From the NCBI GenBank assembly GCA_902168105.1, contig CABHOY010000075.1, positions 124,001-188,000 of the forward strand: DNA of 64,000 bases. The letters are read 5' to 3'. Made by a program: the position numbers and the translations under genes. Numbering within the stretch: position 1 is the stretch's first letter; every line of letters starts with the position of its first letter. Below are positions 19,164 to 26,993 of the stretch, piece by piece. Origin of the DNA: an uncultured Flavihumibacter sp. (GTDB lineage Bacteria > Bacteroidota > Bacteroidia > Chitinophagales > Chitinophagaceae). The notes under the pieces are model-generated. The model ran no database searches, was not told the DNA's origin, and was given only the letters and a program-made list of their open reading frames with translations.

Positions 19164-19507
19164 GTTGTAAATGGATTGGTCTTAAAAATTCAAGCTGTTC
19201 ACTATACTTGAGCGGGAGATCGTATAGGCGGCGGAGAAAATCTCCTTGCCCGGGCTCCTATTCCGGGCCTAAGTGATAGTGGTACTGCCGGCAATGGTAA
19301 TCAGATGTTGCGATTCTCTTCAAACGGTAACACTGATATATTGAAGCATTAGTCCGCCATGATTTATTGATCTTAAAACGGATACTTACTGCATTTTAAG
19401 CCATGACTGCTGTTAGCTTGAGCAAGACTACTACTGCTGTTATCTATCAAAAGAAAGAGCCATCTCAAAATTAATTGAGACAGCTCTTTTTAAGACGTTG
19501 TTGTGCT
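19164..19507. other. Intergenic region with a possible coding remnant
   Basis: No complete gene. On the plus strand, about 19218-19355 holds an open stretch of roughly 46 codons between stops that lacks a start codon. Its translation includes APIPGLSDSGTAGNGNQML, which looks protein-like but matches nothing recognised. The rest shows no clear feature apart from the terminator at 19454. Confidence 0.3.
19454..19489 (-). terminator. Terminator after the metallophosphatase gene
   Basis: On the plus strand AAAGAGC-CA-TCTCA (19454-19467) pairs with TGAGA-CA-GCTCTTT (19476-19489), with two unpaired bases in each arm. On the minus strand it reads into CTTTCTTTT, 19 bp after the stop at 19508. Confidence 0.7.
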
Positions 19508-21595
19508 TTATACAACTACGTTCTTCTTTACAAACGGCAGATATTTCTTCCTGTAAGGACTCTTTTTCTGCGTAGCTGTAATGCTTTCCAGTGCACTGTT
19601 CTGTGGCTGTGTGATACTCCAGAAATAATTAGCGTCTTCCTGGGTTGTAAGATATAATACACTGTAGAGGATACTATCATATGGCAGCATCCACTGGTCC
19701 CAATCCACGTTAACAAAATACACATCATCGCCGTAATGAATGTCTGTTGTTACCGAAGTGTCGCGTTTGTATACAAACCAAGCTGTTTTATCATTACTGT
19801 CATCATCATAATACAGTGATTTGGTGCTAAACGCGCCCAGCTGATTTTTATCGCCCACGCTGCTTTCTGTAGTGAGAATACGGAGGGTGTCTCCATGCGT
19901 GAGGTAGCTGCCCTGCGCTGATAAAGGATAGAATTGCAGCGCTACCGGAGCTGCACTGTCCATATAAGGATAGTCTTTATATTCTGGCCCGATGAACTGT
20001 CCATCCTGTGAGAGCAGATAGCTGCCGGTGTTGTAAGGTACCTGTATCTCTGATGGTGCAGGAAGGCTGTACTGCTCCTGATACAATTGTGTAGCCATCG
20101 GATCATCCGGCGGATTATCACCCCATGACGGATACTGATAGTATGTCGTTGTAACTGGATCGGTAGGGTTTGTTCTGCCGCTGAAATCGATGATCGCATA
20201 GGCATGATTGTAATAGGTCACTCCATTAAGATCGGCGTTAGTGGAGAGCTCTATTGTATTACCCGTTTCGGGGTCAATAAAGTTTTTAATATCGGGGTAG
20301 TTCACTGCGTAAGGATCGGAAGATGTCAATTCCTCAAAGGCGCTGCAGCCTACTAATCTTCCTTTGGATAAACCCAGGAGATTATCTTCGAACATTACAA
20401 AATTGTGCTCATGTCCCCAGATCCAGGCGGCGATCTTTGAGAAGTAAGGCTGGAATGCCTGGTAGAGATAAACATTTTGTTCAGGCAAAGCGCTGTAATC
20501 GGACAGGGCACCATTGATCTTGGAATTACTGGAGAATAGCTGATGATGCGAAAGCAGGATAGTAGCTCCTTCGAAATTATTCAGCTTGTCCTGGTGCCAT
20601 TCCAATTCGTTTGGCTGTAACCAGGGGCCAGCATACAGCGGGTCAACCTGGTCGGCAGGATTACTGTCGTTATACCCTGTATCCATTCCGAGGAACTGCC
20701 ATCCACCGTCTTCTGTGCGTAAGCAGAAATAGCTGGCAGGTTGAAAAGCCGCGGTGCCGGTACCGATTTCGTTGTTGAGGTCATACACCATGCTGTAATA
20801 TCCCCATCCCAGCGAGTAGTAATCGTGGTTACCGGGAATAGTGAATACGGGTACCGGAGGGTAGCCCGCTATATCGAAAGCATTTTTAATGATGGCGGAA
20901 AAATTATTGATACATTCATCAGGCGTACCGGAATAATAAATATCGCCGAGGTGGATAATGGCATGCGGATTATGTGTCTGGATGATGTCTGCCAGCAAAG
21001 CCTGTGCATCTGCCAACCCGGTACCCCAATCGCCGATGATGGCCACTCTTGCATCTGAAGGAAGCGTGAAACCGTTGCCGTTATCATTTTCATTGATGAC
21101 GCTATAGGTGGAGATGTCTTCTCCCAGATCTTTCCAGTCATTGTAAGCGAAGACGCCACCGTATTCTGCCCAGTATTCTGCGAAGGTGGTAGCACAGGAA
21201 AGAAAGCCGATCACGTCTTTGTCGCTATACTTACGATATTCTGTATCCAGTACACCGGCCCTTTGCATGTCTCCTTCCGTCAGGCATAATGCTTTTTCGT
21301 AGGCCAGGTGGGAGAGATATACTGCCTGTTGGTCTGGATCAGCAAGGTTTAACGTAGCGGGGCCTGGAGGCGTGCCTTTAATAGTTAATGTAACGTGTTT
21401 GGCGGTAGCAGCGACCATGGGATGAGCGAGTAACTGGTTGTGGCTAACTTTATTGCCGGTTAGTTCCAACTGTTTGCGTGCGCGTTGTGATACGACAGAT
21501 TGCCAAAAGGATAGATTGACATTGTGTACCCGTACAAAGTTTTGCAGAGACATAAAGTGGGTTTTAGGAATGAGTAAATGTTTACGATCGGACAT
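19508..21595 (-). CDS. Large calcineurin-like metallophosphatase
   Basis: A 695-residue protein. All metallophosphoesterase motifs are present between about residues 185 and 400: AIIGDWGTG, IIHLGDIYYSG, IPGNHDYY, ILLSHHQ and WGHEHNF, giving a two-metal phosphatase active site. The 180-residue N-terminal extension (NLSFWQSVVSQRARKQLELT) and the roughly 230-residue C-terminal beta-rich part are unassigned. There is no signal peptide, so unlike many large phosphoesterases of this phylum it seems cytosolic. Internal Met15 (FMSLQNFV) is an alternative start. Substrate unknown. It is monocistronic with its own terminator. Confidence 0.85.
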   Translation of the reverse strand: MSDRKHLLIPKTHFMSLQNFVRVHNVNLSFWQSVVSQRARKQLELTGNKVSHNQLLAHPMVAATAKHVTLTIKGTPPGPATLNLADPDQQAVYLSHLAYEKALCLTEGDMQRAGVLDTEYRKYSDKDVIGFLSCATTFAEYWAEYGGVFAYNDWKDLGEDISTYSVINENDNGNGFTLPSDARVAIIGDWGTGLADAQALLADIIQTHNPHAIIHLGDIYYSGTPDECINNFSAIIKNAFDIAGYPPVPVFTIPGNHDYYSLGWGYYSMVYDLNNEIGTGTAAFQPASYFCLRTEDGGWQFLGMDTGYNDSNPADQVDPLYAGPWLQPNELEWHQDKLNNFEGATILLSHHQLFSSNSKINGALSDYSALPEQNVYLYQAFQPYFSKIAAWIWGHEHNFVMFEDNLLGLSKGRLVGCSAFEELTSSDPYAVNYPDIKNFIDPETGNTIELSTNADLNGVTYYNHAYAIIDFSGRTNPTDPVTTTYYQYPSWGDNPPDDPMATQLYQEQYSLPAPSEIQVPYNTGSYLLSQDGQFIGPEYKDYPYMDSAAPVALQFYPLSAQGSYLTHGDTLRILTTESSVGDKNQLGAFSTKSLYYDDDSNDKTAWFVYKRDTSVTTDIHYGDDVYFVNVDWDQWMLPYDSILYSVLYLTTQEDANYFWSITQPQNSALESITATQKKSPYRKKYLPFVKKNVVV

Positions 21596-21831
21596 GCGAA
21601 AGACCTGTAAGAATAAGAGCGTTATTGCTTACTCAAATTGATCTTCAACGATTTGTGGTTATTATGTCTCAGGAAGGAAATGGATACGAATTGAAGGGTA
21701 TCCGATAAGGTACCGCTAAGATGGAGTTTCTGTTTAACCTGAACAAATTTATTTTATGAGCGCGCACATTTTTTTTAACACCTTCTTATGGAATCTTTTT
21801 ATTTCTTGCATCCTTATAGAAATTTGTCGAA

Positions 21832-22671
21832 TTGAAGTACTTTCCCTGGGCCTCTATGGTCATGTTTGTTAGTGGGGCTTCTCTTCTGTTCTGGCATTAC
21901 CTTGAAGCCAGAGGCCTGCAACTCAGACCTTCCGTTCATTATGAAACGGTAGCGCATATACCTTTACCCGCTGGTTACAAGCGGATCTCCCTGGAAACGG
22001 GCTCTTTCGGGTCGTGGTTAAGGAAGATCCCCTTAAAAGCCGATAACACTGTATACCTGTATAACGGGTTGTTGAAGCCGAATCAGTCAGCGCAATTTGC
22101 CGTACTGGATATTTCTGTAGGGAAAAAAGACCTGCAGCAATGCGCGGATGCGGTTATCAGATTATATGCGGAATATTTGTATGCTTCGCAGCAATTTGGG
22201 AAGATCGCTTTCCACGCTACTGACGGTACGTTGATGGAATATAACAGCTGGATGAGCGGATACCGTTTTCCTGTTAAAGAAGGGCGCTTGCGGAAACAGC
22301 GGACTGCTGCTGCCTGCCAGGGGAGGGATTGTTTCAATCAGTTTTTACAGACTGTTTTTTCATATGCGGGTACTTTATCGCTTAGTAAAGAACTGGCGAT
22401 GGTGGCGTCACCTGGAAGTATACGCGTCGGAGATGTGTTTATACGTGGTGGTTCTCCCGGTCATGCAGTGTTGGTAATGGATATGGCGGAGAATGCTGCT
22501 GGTCAGAAGATCTTTTTACTGGCGCAGAGTTATATGCCTGCGCAGGATATTCATATATTAAAAAGTCCCGGTAATTCTTTTTTTCCATGGTATCATGTGG
22601 CCAGTATTGATAAGCTGGTAGTGACGCCGGAATGGGTATTTAAAACAGAGGAGTTAATGCGGTTCAGATAA
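21832..22671 (+). CDS. DUF4846 family protein, membrane-anchored
   Basis: A protein of up to 279 residues with an N-terminal hydrophobic anchor (MVMFVSGASLLFWHYLEARG) and the DUF4846 body: FGSWLRKIPLK, VYLYNG, AVLDISVGKKDLQQCADAVI, FHATDGTLMEYN, RDCFNQFLQTVFSYAGT and VGDVFIRGGSPGHAVLVMDM. The spacing of Cys in RDCFNQFL and His in GSPGHAVLV resembles NlpC/P60-type peptidases, but catalysis is not shown for the family. The frame opens with TTG at 21832; ATG at 21856 or 21862 is equally plausible and keeps the anchor. Flanking genes are unrelated. The anchored domain should lie in the periplasm. Confidence 0.82.
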   Translation: MKYFPWASMVMFVSGASLLFWHYLEARGLQLRPSVHYETVAHIPLPAGYKRISLETGSFGSWLRKIPLKADNTVYLYNGLLKPNQSAQFAVLDISVGKKDLQQCADAVIRLYAEYLYASQQFGKIAFHATDGTLMEYNSWMSGYRFPVKEGRLRKQRTAAACQGRDCFNQFLQTVFSYAGTLSLSKELAMVASPGSIRVGDVFIRGGSPGHAVLVMDMAENAAGQKIFLLAQSYMPAQDIHILKSPGNSFFPWYHVASIDKLVVTPEWVFKTEELMRFR

Positions 22672-22822
22672 AGATTGTCGATTCCCTATACCATGCGACG
22701 CTGGTGAGCTACTTAGGTATGCTTGCCAGCTTTTTGTTTTTTGAACGTTCTGCTGCGCGGTTTCAGATAGGATACCGGTCTGGGGCTTATTGATACGTTC
22801 TTCCAATTGATGGAAAATGAAA

Positions 22823-22848
22823 AACCTTATCAGTTGCCTGATAAGGTT
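22823..22848. terminator. Bidirectional hairpin between DUF4846 and the coiled-coil gene
   Basis: AACCTTATCAG (22823-22833) and CTGATAAGGTT (22838-22848) form a perfect 11-bp stem with a 4-base loop between convergent genes; A residues before it would give a short U run on the minus strand. Confidence 0.7.
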
Positions 22849-22889
22849 CGAATTATTTAGGGGTATAGCAGATAATCGGGATGACTTAT

Positions 22890-23201
22890 TTAACCATGTT
22901 TAAGCGCTTCTAATCTCTCCATTATATCTTGATTCGCATGGTAAGGTGTCCAATGTTGAATCTTTTGTAACTCTTTGCTGACAATATCTAATTGTGCGTC
23001 AACTTTATCAAATCTTGTATCAAAATTATCCAAACGTGTTTCGACGTTAGTAAATCTTGTGTCAAAATTATCTAATCGTGCTTCAACTCTATCAAATTTT
23101 GTATCAAATGAATCAACCTTAACATTTAATACTTGAAGAACTGCCATTACAGTTTCAAATTGGTTTTCAGACATTCGTTTGTTCGTTTTTAAAGTTTTCA
23201 A
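22890..23201 (-). CDS. Small repetitive coiled-coil protein
   Basis: A 103-residue acidic/basic protein made largely of two-heptad (14-residue) repeats: VKVDSFDTKFDR, VEARLDNFDTRFTN, VETRLDNFDTRFDK, VDAQLDIVSKELQK. The hydrophobic spacing (V-L-F-F) predicts a parallel coiled coil. The repeats are also visible at DNA level as 42-bp units at about 22985-23115. Internal Met10 (MSENQF) is an alternative start. No family is recognised; similar repeat proteins in bacteria are annotated only as hypothetical. Its role is unknown. Confidence 0.72.
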   Translation of the reverse strand: MKTLKTNKRMSENQFETVMAVLQVLNVKVDSFDTKFDRVEARLDNFDTRFTNVETRLDNFDTRFDKVDAQLDIVSKELQKIQHWTPYHANQDIMERLEALKHG

Positions 23202-23349
23202 AAATTAAAAAGCTTATCAAGTTACTTATAATTTAAATAGAGGCAAAAAAAGAGCAGCCTTAATACTTTAATAGTTAAAACTTTATGATGCACGCGTTTA
23301 TTCTATAAACTGGAATACGACCTGGATGCACCATCTTTTGTAGTTCGTA

Positions 23350-23357
23350 TAATTTTG
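23350..23357 (+). promoter_or_regulatory. Candidate -7 element (TAATTTTG) for the DUF1349 gene
   Basis: TAATTTTG matches the Bacteroidota TAnnTTTG box and lies 48 bp before the start codon at 23406. No convincing TTTG box is seen at the usual distance upstream. Confidence 0.35.
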
Positions 23358-23405
23358 AATATTTTGCAGGGATGTTACCCGTTTTAAACCACTTATAAAT
23401 ATTTC

Positions 23406-24014
23406 ATGAAACATTTAATCTTAATTCTCAGTACCGTTTTTTCCTCAACATTTTTATACGCTCAAAATAATCCGATGAAGTGGAACAACGAACCCAAAAA
23501 ATGGTCAGGCAACGAACAGAAACTGACCTGTACCATTGATCCCGATACAGATTACTGGCGTACTACCCATTATGGTTTCATACGCGATAACGGACCTTTC
23601 TATTACAAAGAAGTGGCTGGTAACTTCGAGGCCAGCGTTAAGATCAGCGGCGAATACAAAGAACTCTTTCATCAGGCCGGTTTGATGGTGCGCATCGATG
23701 AGAAGAACTGGATCAAAACCGGGATAGAATATGTGGATGGTGTACAGAACGTCAGCGCCGTTGTAACCCGTGAAGTATCCGACTGGTCTGTAGTACCAAG
23801 ACATGACAGCCCTGCTTCCATCTGGCTGAAACTGTTAAGGAAAAATGATTACGTGGAGATAAAATATTCTTTCGATGGCGTGAAATATGATATGCTGCGT
23901 TTAGCGTATTTCCCTCCAAACGTGAAGGCGGGTATTGGTATCGTGGCTGCTGCTCCCGGTAAACAGAGCTTCAATGTGACATATGAAAATTTTGAAGTGA
24001 AGCCGGTTCAATAA
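23406..24014 (+). CDS. Secreted DUF1349 (concanavalin-like) protein
   Basis: A 202-residue protein with a signal peptide ending at FSSTFLYAQ and a single DUF1349 domain: KWSGNEQKLTCTIDPDTDYW, DNGPFYYKEVAGNFEASVKI, HQAGLMVRIDEKNWIKTGIE, SDWSV and a final VTYENFEVKPV. DUF1349 has a beta-jelly-roll fold related to concanavalin-like lectins and regulators such as yeast Ree1. In Bacteroidota it is usually a small periplasmic protein of unknown role, perhaps binding sugar. It lies upstream of the convergent GH2/GH43 pair, but no functional link can be shown. Confidence 0.88.
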   Translation: MKHLILILSTVFSSTFLYAQNNPMKWNNEPKKWSGNEQKLTCTIDPDTDYWRTTHYGFIRDNGPFYYKEVAGNFEASVKISGEYKELFHQAGLMVRIDEKNWIKTGIEYVDGVQNVSAVVTREVSDWSVVPRHDSPASIWLKLLRKNDYVEIKYSFDGVKYDMLRLAYFPPNVKAGIGIVAAAPGKQSFNVTYENFEVKPVQ

Positions 24015-24082
24015 CTGAACACCAGGAAAAGATACTATTCATCCGCAGGTGATAGCCGTGCGGTGTAACGATAGACTAAAAC

Positions 24083-24144
24083 AGCTGCTCATTTTTGCGT
24101 TTTCCTAAAGCGTTGACTTTGGAGGAATGCAACAATGAGCAGCT
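24083..24144 (+). terminator. Long-loop hairpin after the DUF1349 gene
   Basis: AGCTGCTCATT (24083-24093) pairs perfectly with AATGAGCAGCT (24134-24144) and is followed by TTTGTTTT. The 40-base loop contains a smaller possible stem (CCTAAAG with CTTTGG). Probably a terminator, but the loop is unusually long. Confidence 0.55.
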
Positions 24145-24301
24145 TTTGTTTTGGGGATAGGGGGATGAGGTCTAAATCGATGTTGTATTGAGAGAGAAGG
24201 TACAGGGATAATGTAAGTGTGCTTTTAATGGCCACCTGGGTGGCTTTTTCAATATGAGACTAATGTGGAATAAGGATGGACAGTGCTGAAAATATGTTGG
24301 G

Positions 24302-24342
24302 ATGAATACAGGCAATATTGCGGTAATATCACCTGTATTCAT
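24302..24342 (-). terminator. Near-perfect hairpin just after the GH2 gene
   Basis: ATGAATACAGG (24302-24312) pairs with CCTGTATTCAT (24332-24342); inside, ATATT and AATAT pair as well, leaving only a CA/CA mismatch and a 5-base loop. It stands 12 bp after the GH2 stop. There is no U tract, so it may stabilise mRNA rather than terminate. Confidence 0.5.
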
Positions 24343-24354
24343 AGTCAGATATAC

Positions 24355-26757
24355 TTATTGGTTCTTGTTATTGTTGATGGCCTGCTGGAACATATTCCTT
24401 TCCTGTTCCGGAATGTTCTGGCCGTATTTCTCCAGGTAGGTATTGGCTACGGAGGCATAGTTTGACCAATCCTGTTTGTTGAACGTATACACTGTTTTCG
24501 CTCTCAGGAAGATCTCTTCGCCTGGTGCACCGTAAGGTTTGATACTGTTGGCAATCGCGTCCCAGTCAGGCGTATTACCACTTTTCTGCAATACCGGATC
24601 GATCACATCTTTGAAAACGATGTTCATCAGTTTAACGGTAACTGGTCTTTTTTCCAGTTTGGAGTTAGTGGATTGTAATTGTTCCTGCAGTACGGTGAAT
24701 CCTTTGTCTTTCGTACTGCTGGTGAACTGGAGGATCAGGTCCAGTTGTTCAGGTGTATAAGGAGCCTGGAGGCTTGCGATGTACGCACTACCCGCCATGG
24801 TAGCGCCGTTTTTATCACCTGCCTGTTTGGCTATCATGGCCATTTTGAATAAGAATTCCGGTTCCCTGCGACCGTCAATATATTCTTGTAGCATCTTGCT
24901 GTATACTGCGCCCGGATCGGTGAGATCAGCATTTTTAGCTACTACCTGCGGGATCGTACCTTGTTCAGGGTTAAGCTGTGAATGGATCTGACGCATCTGG
25001 TCGAACGGGATCTTTACCACTTCACGGTCGTAGGTGAGCAGGCCGTTCTGCTCTCCTTCCACATCAAAAGGCTGGGTGTAGATAGAGCCTGAAAGGCCTT
25101 CAACTTCCAGCAGTTTCAGGTGCTGATTCATGATGGTGTATTTCGTAGCCAATGCTGCTGCTTTTTCCTGTATATAACCCCAGGCGCTGCCGGTATTCCA
25201 TTGATGTTCCGGAATGAATACACCGATACCGCCGAATTCACCGAGTACTCTTGCCTTGCCTGGTACGGCGGGTGCATTCATCGGGTCAGGGTAGGAGTGA
25301 ACGTCTGTCATATCGGCGCTTACCCATGCGTTAGGCGAGGGGCTGCGGAGCTGTTCGTTGACATATAGCATTTCTCCTGAGTGGCCGTTTACGATACGGG
25401 AAGGATCTGTAGCTTTTACCCATTCCGTGATGCGTTGCTGATCGTATACGCCCCATTTCTCATTAAAGATCACCCAGGTCGTGATAGATGGATTGTTGCG
25501 CAGTTGTTCGAGCGTTTCTTTGGCTTCTTTCTCGAACGCCGCTTTGGAGCCTTCCGGCAATCCCTGGTTAGGGTTCACGAAGTCCTGCCATACGAGCATG
25601 CCCAGTTTGTCGGCATGATAGTACCAGCGGGCCGGTTCCACCTTAATGTGTTTACGGATGGTATTAAAGCCCATTGCCTTGACAGCTTCGATGTCAAATT
25701 TCAGGGCATTATCTGTAGGGGCTGTGTACAGACCGTCGGGCCAGAAGCCCTGGTCTAAGGTACCGAGATTGAAGTAAGCCTGATTGTTGAGGAAGATACG
25801 GTCTACGCCTTTTTCATCTTTCTGAATGGCGATCTTACGCATCCCGAAGTAGCTCTTTACTTCATCGATAGTTTTACCGCCTTTAGTGAGTTTAACGGTC
25901 AGGTCGTAGAGGAAAGGATGTGCAGGGGACCATAATTTGGCATTCTTTACGGAGAGTTTCAGCGGTGCGCCTGCTTTGCCTTTTGTCTTGCTGACCTCAG
26001 TGCCTGCGTCGCTGGCTATCAGTTCGACAGTGGCGCCGGCTGGACCTTTTACGTTAACGTTCAGGATACTTTTGTCTATGTCGGGCGTTATAACCAGTCC
26101 GCTGATATATTCGGTAGGAACTGTTTCCAGCCATACGGTCTGCCAGATACCGGAGGAGGGTGTGTAGTAAATATTGGCGGGATTTAATACCTGTTTACCA
26201 TGTGGGCCTACGCCTTCACTGGTAGGGTCAAATACCTTCACTACGATCTCGTTTTCGCCGTCTTTCAGGGTAGTGGTAATGTCTTGTGTGAAGGCCTGGT
26301 AACCGCCGGTATGGTTACCGGTCTCTCTTCCGTTCACATATACGGTAGCCTGCCAGTCAACAGCGCCGAAATGGAGCAATAGGTGATCGCCATCTTTCAT
26401 GGCTGGCTTTGTAAAGGTCTTTCTATACCAGAGGTTCTCTGATGGCTGTAATGGCTTTTTTACGCCGGAAAGGGCTGATTCCAGGGGGAAGGGAACGAGG
26501 ATCTGTTCCGGGTAGCTGGAAGGAGCGACAGCATCTTTGGGAGTAATGGCATAGTTCCACAATCCGTTCAGGTTTTGCCAGTTCTCACGTACCATCTGCG
26601 GACGAGGATACTCGGGTAATGCATTAGTGGGGGAAACTTCCTTTGCCCAACGGGTTTTGATCGTTGTAGGCTGGACTTGCCAGTTGGTCTGCGCCACCAG
26701 GCCTTGACCAAGCACGACACTCAAAAAACATACACTAGCAGTCTTAAACAGGTTCAT
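24355..26757 (-). CDS. Secreted glycoside hydrolase family 2 enzyme
   Basis: An 800-residue enzyme with a signal peptide (cleaved after GQGLVAQ). The GH2 sugar-binding domain is clear (LNGLWNYAITP, LVPFPLESALSGV, ENLWYRKTF, LLLHFGAVDWQATVYVNGRE), then an Ig-like domain (LWSPAHPFLYDL) and a TIM barrel. The acid/base Glu is in TTWVIFNEKWG and the nucleophile Glu in ARVLGEFGG. Specificity (galactosidase, glucuronidase, mannosidase or other) cannot be read off. The last roughly 200 residues are an uncommon helical tail (LLQEYIDGRREPEFLFKMAM). It is downstream of a GH43 gene on the same strand, but a 236-bp gap with the palindrome at 26819 suggests its own promoter. Periplasmic location is expected. 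Confidence 0.92.
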   Translation of the reverse strand: MNLFKTASVCFLSVVLGQGLVAQTNWQVQPTTIKTRWAKEVSPTNALPEYPRPQMVRENWQNLNGLWNYAITPKDAVAPSSYPEQILVPFPLESALSGVKKPLQPSENLWYRKTFTKPAMKDGDHLLLHFGAVDWQATVYVNGRETGNHTGGYQAFTQDITTTLKDGENEIVVKVFDPTSEGVGPHGKQVLNPANIYYTPSSGIWQTVWLETVPTEYISGLVITPDIDKSILNVNVKGPAGATVELIASDAGTEVSKTKGKAGAPLKLSVKNAKLWSPAHPFLYDLTVKLTKGGKTIDEVKSYFGMRKIAIQKDEKGVDRIFLNNQAYFNLGTLDQGFWPDGLYTAPTDNALKFDIEAVKAMGFNTIRKHIKVEPARWYYHADKLGMLVWQDFVNPNQGLPEGSKAAFEKEAKETLEQLRNNPSITTWVIFNEKWGVYDQQRITEWVKATDPSRIVNGHSGEMLYVNEQLRSPSPNAWVSADMTDVHSYPDPMNAPAVPGKARVLGEFGGIGVFIPEHQWNTGSAWGYIQEKAAALATKYTIMNQHLKLLEVEGLSGSIYTQPFDVEGEQNGLLTYDREVVKIPFDQMRQIHSQLNPEQGTIPQVVAKNADLTDPGAVYSKMLQEYIDGRREPEFLFKMAMIAKQAGDKNGATMAGSAYIASLQAPYTPEQLDLILQFTSSTKDKGFTVLQEQLQSTNSKLEKRPVTVKLMNIVFKDVIDPVLQKSGNTPDWDAIANSIKPYGAPGEEIFLRAKTVYTFNKQDWSNYASVANTYLEKYGQNIPEQERNMFQQAINNNKNQ

Positions 26758-26818
26758 TGCTGTAAATGATTGGTTATTAATTAATTTTAGTTGCTGTGGA
26801 ATGAAATGTCTGATTTAG

Positions 26819-26830
26819 GTAATCGATTAC
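26819..26830. promoter_or_regulatory. Perfect 12-bp palindrome GTAATCGATTAC upstream of GH2
   Basis: The site lies 62 bp upstream of the GH2 start codon. The same 12 bases occur at 57639-57650, 59 bp upstream of the SusC start. The central CG with A/T arms is the usual shape of LacI-family operators. The regulator is not encoded in the window. Confidence 0.6.
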
Positions 26831-26993
26831 GTCCTTTGCCGTAAAGGAGCCTTAATGAGGTGTCACAATTGAATAACTATTTATTGGTGAAATGGTAACG
26901 TGTGCCGCTAGTCGTCGTACGGAGATTGTTTTGGTCGGTAACTTCTTTCGTTTGATCTTATATGCGCTAAAGATATGGAAAATCCATTGATAA

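Larger units (their letters stand above)
24015..24354. other. Intergenic region holding two long hairpins
   Basis: No gene is seen. The region holds the inverted repeats described separately at 24083-24144 and 24302-24342. The remainder shows nothing recognisable. Confidence 0.5.

Noticed and set aside
22682..22798. Short plus-strand stretch reading LGMLASFLFFERSAARF
   Set aside because: Too short, no upstream start beyond an internal Met, and no family; treated as intergenic.
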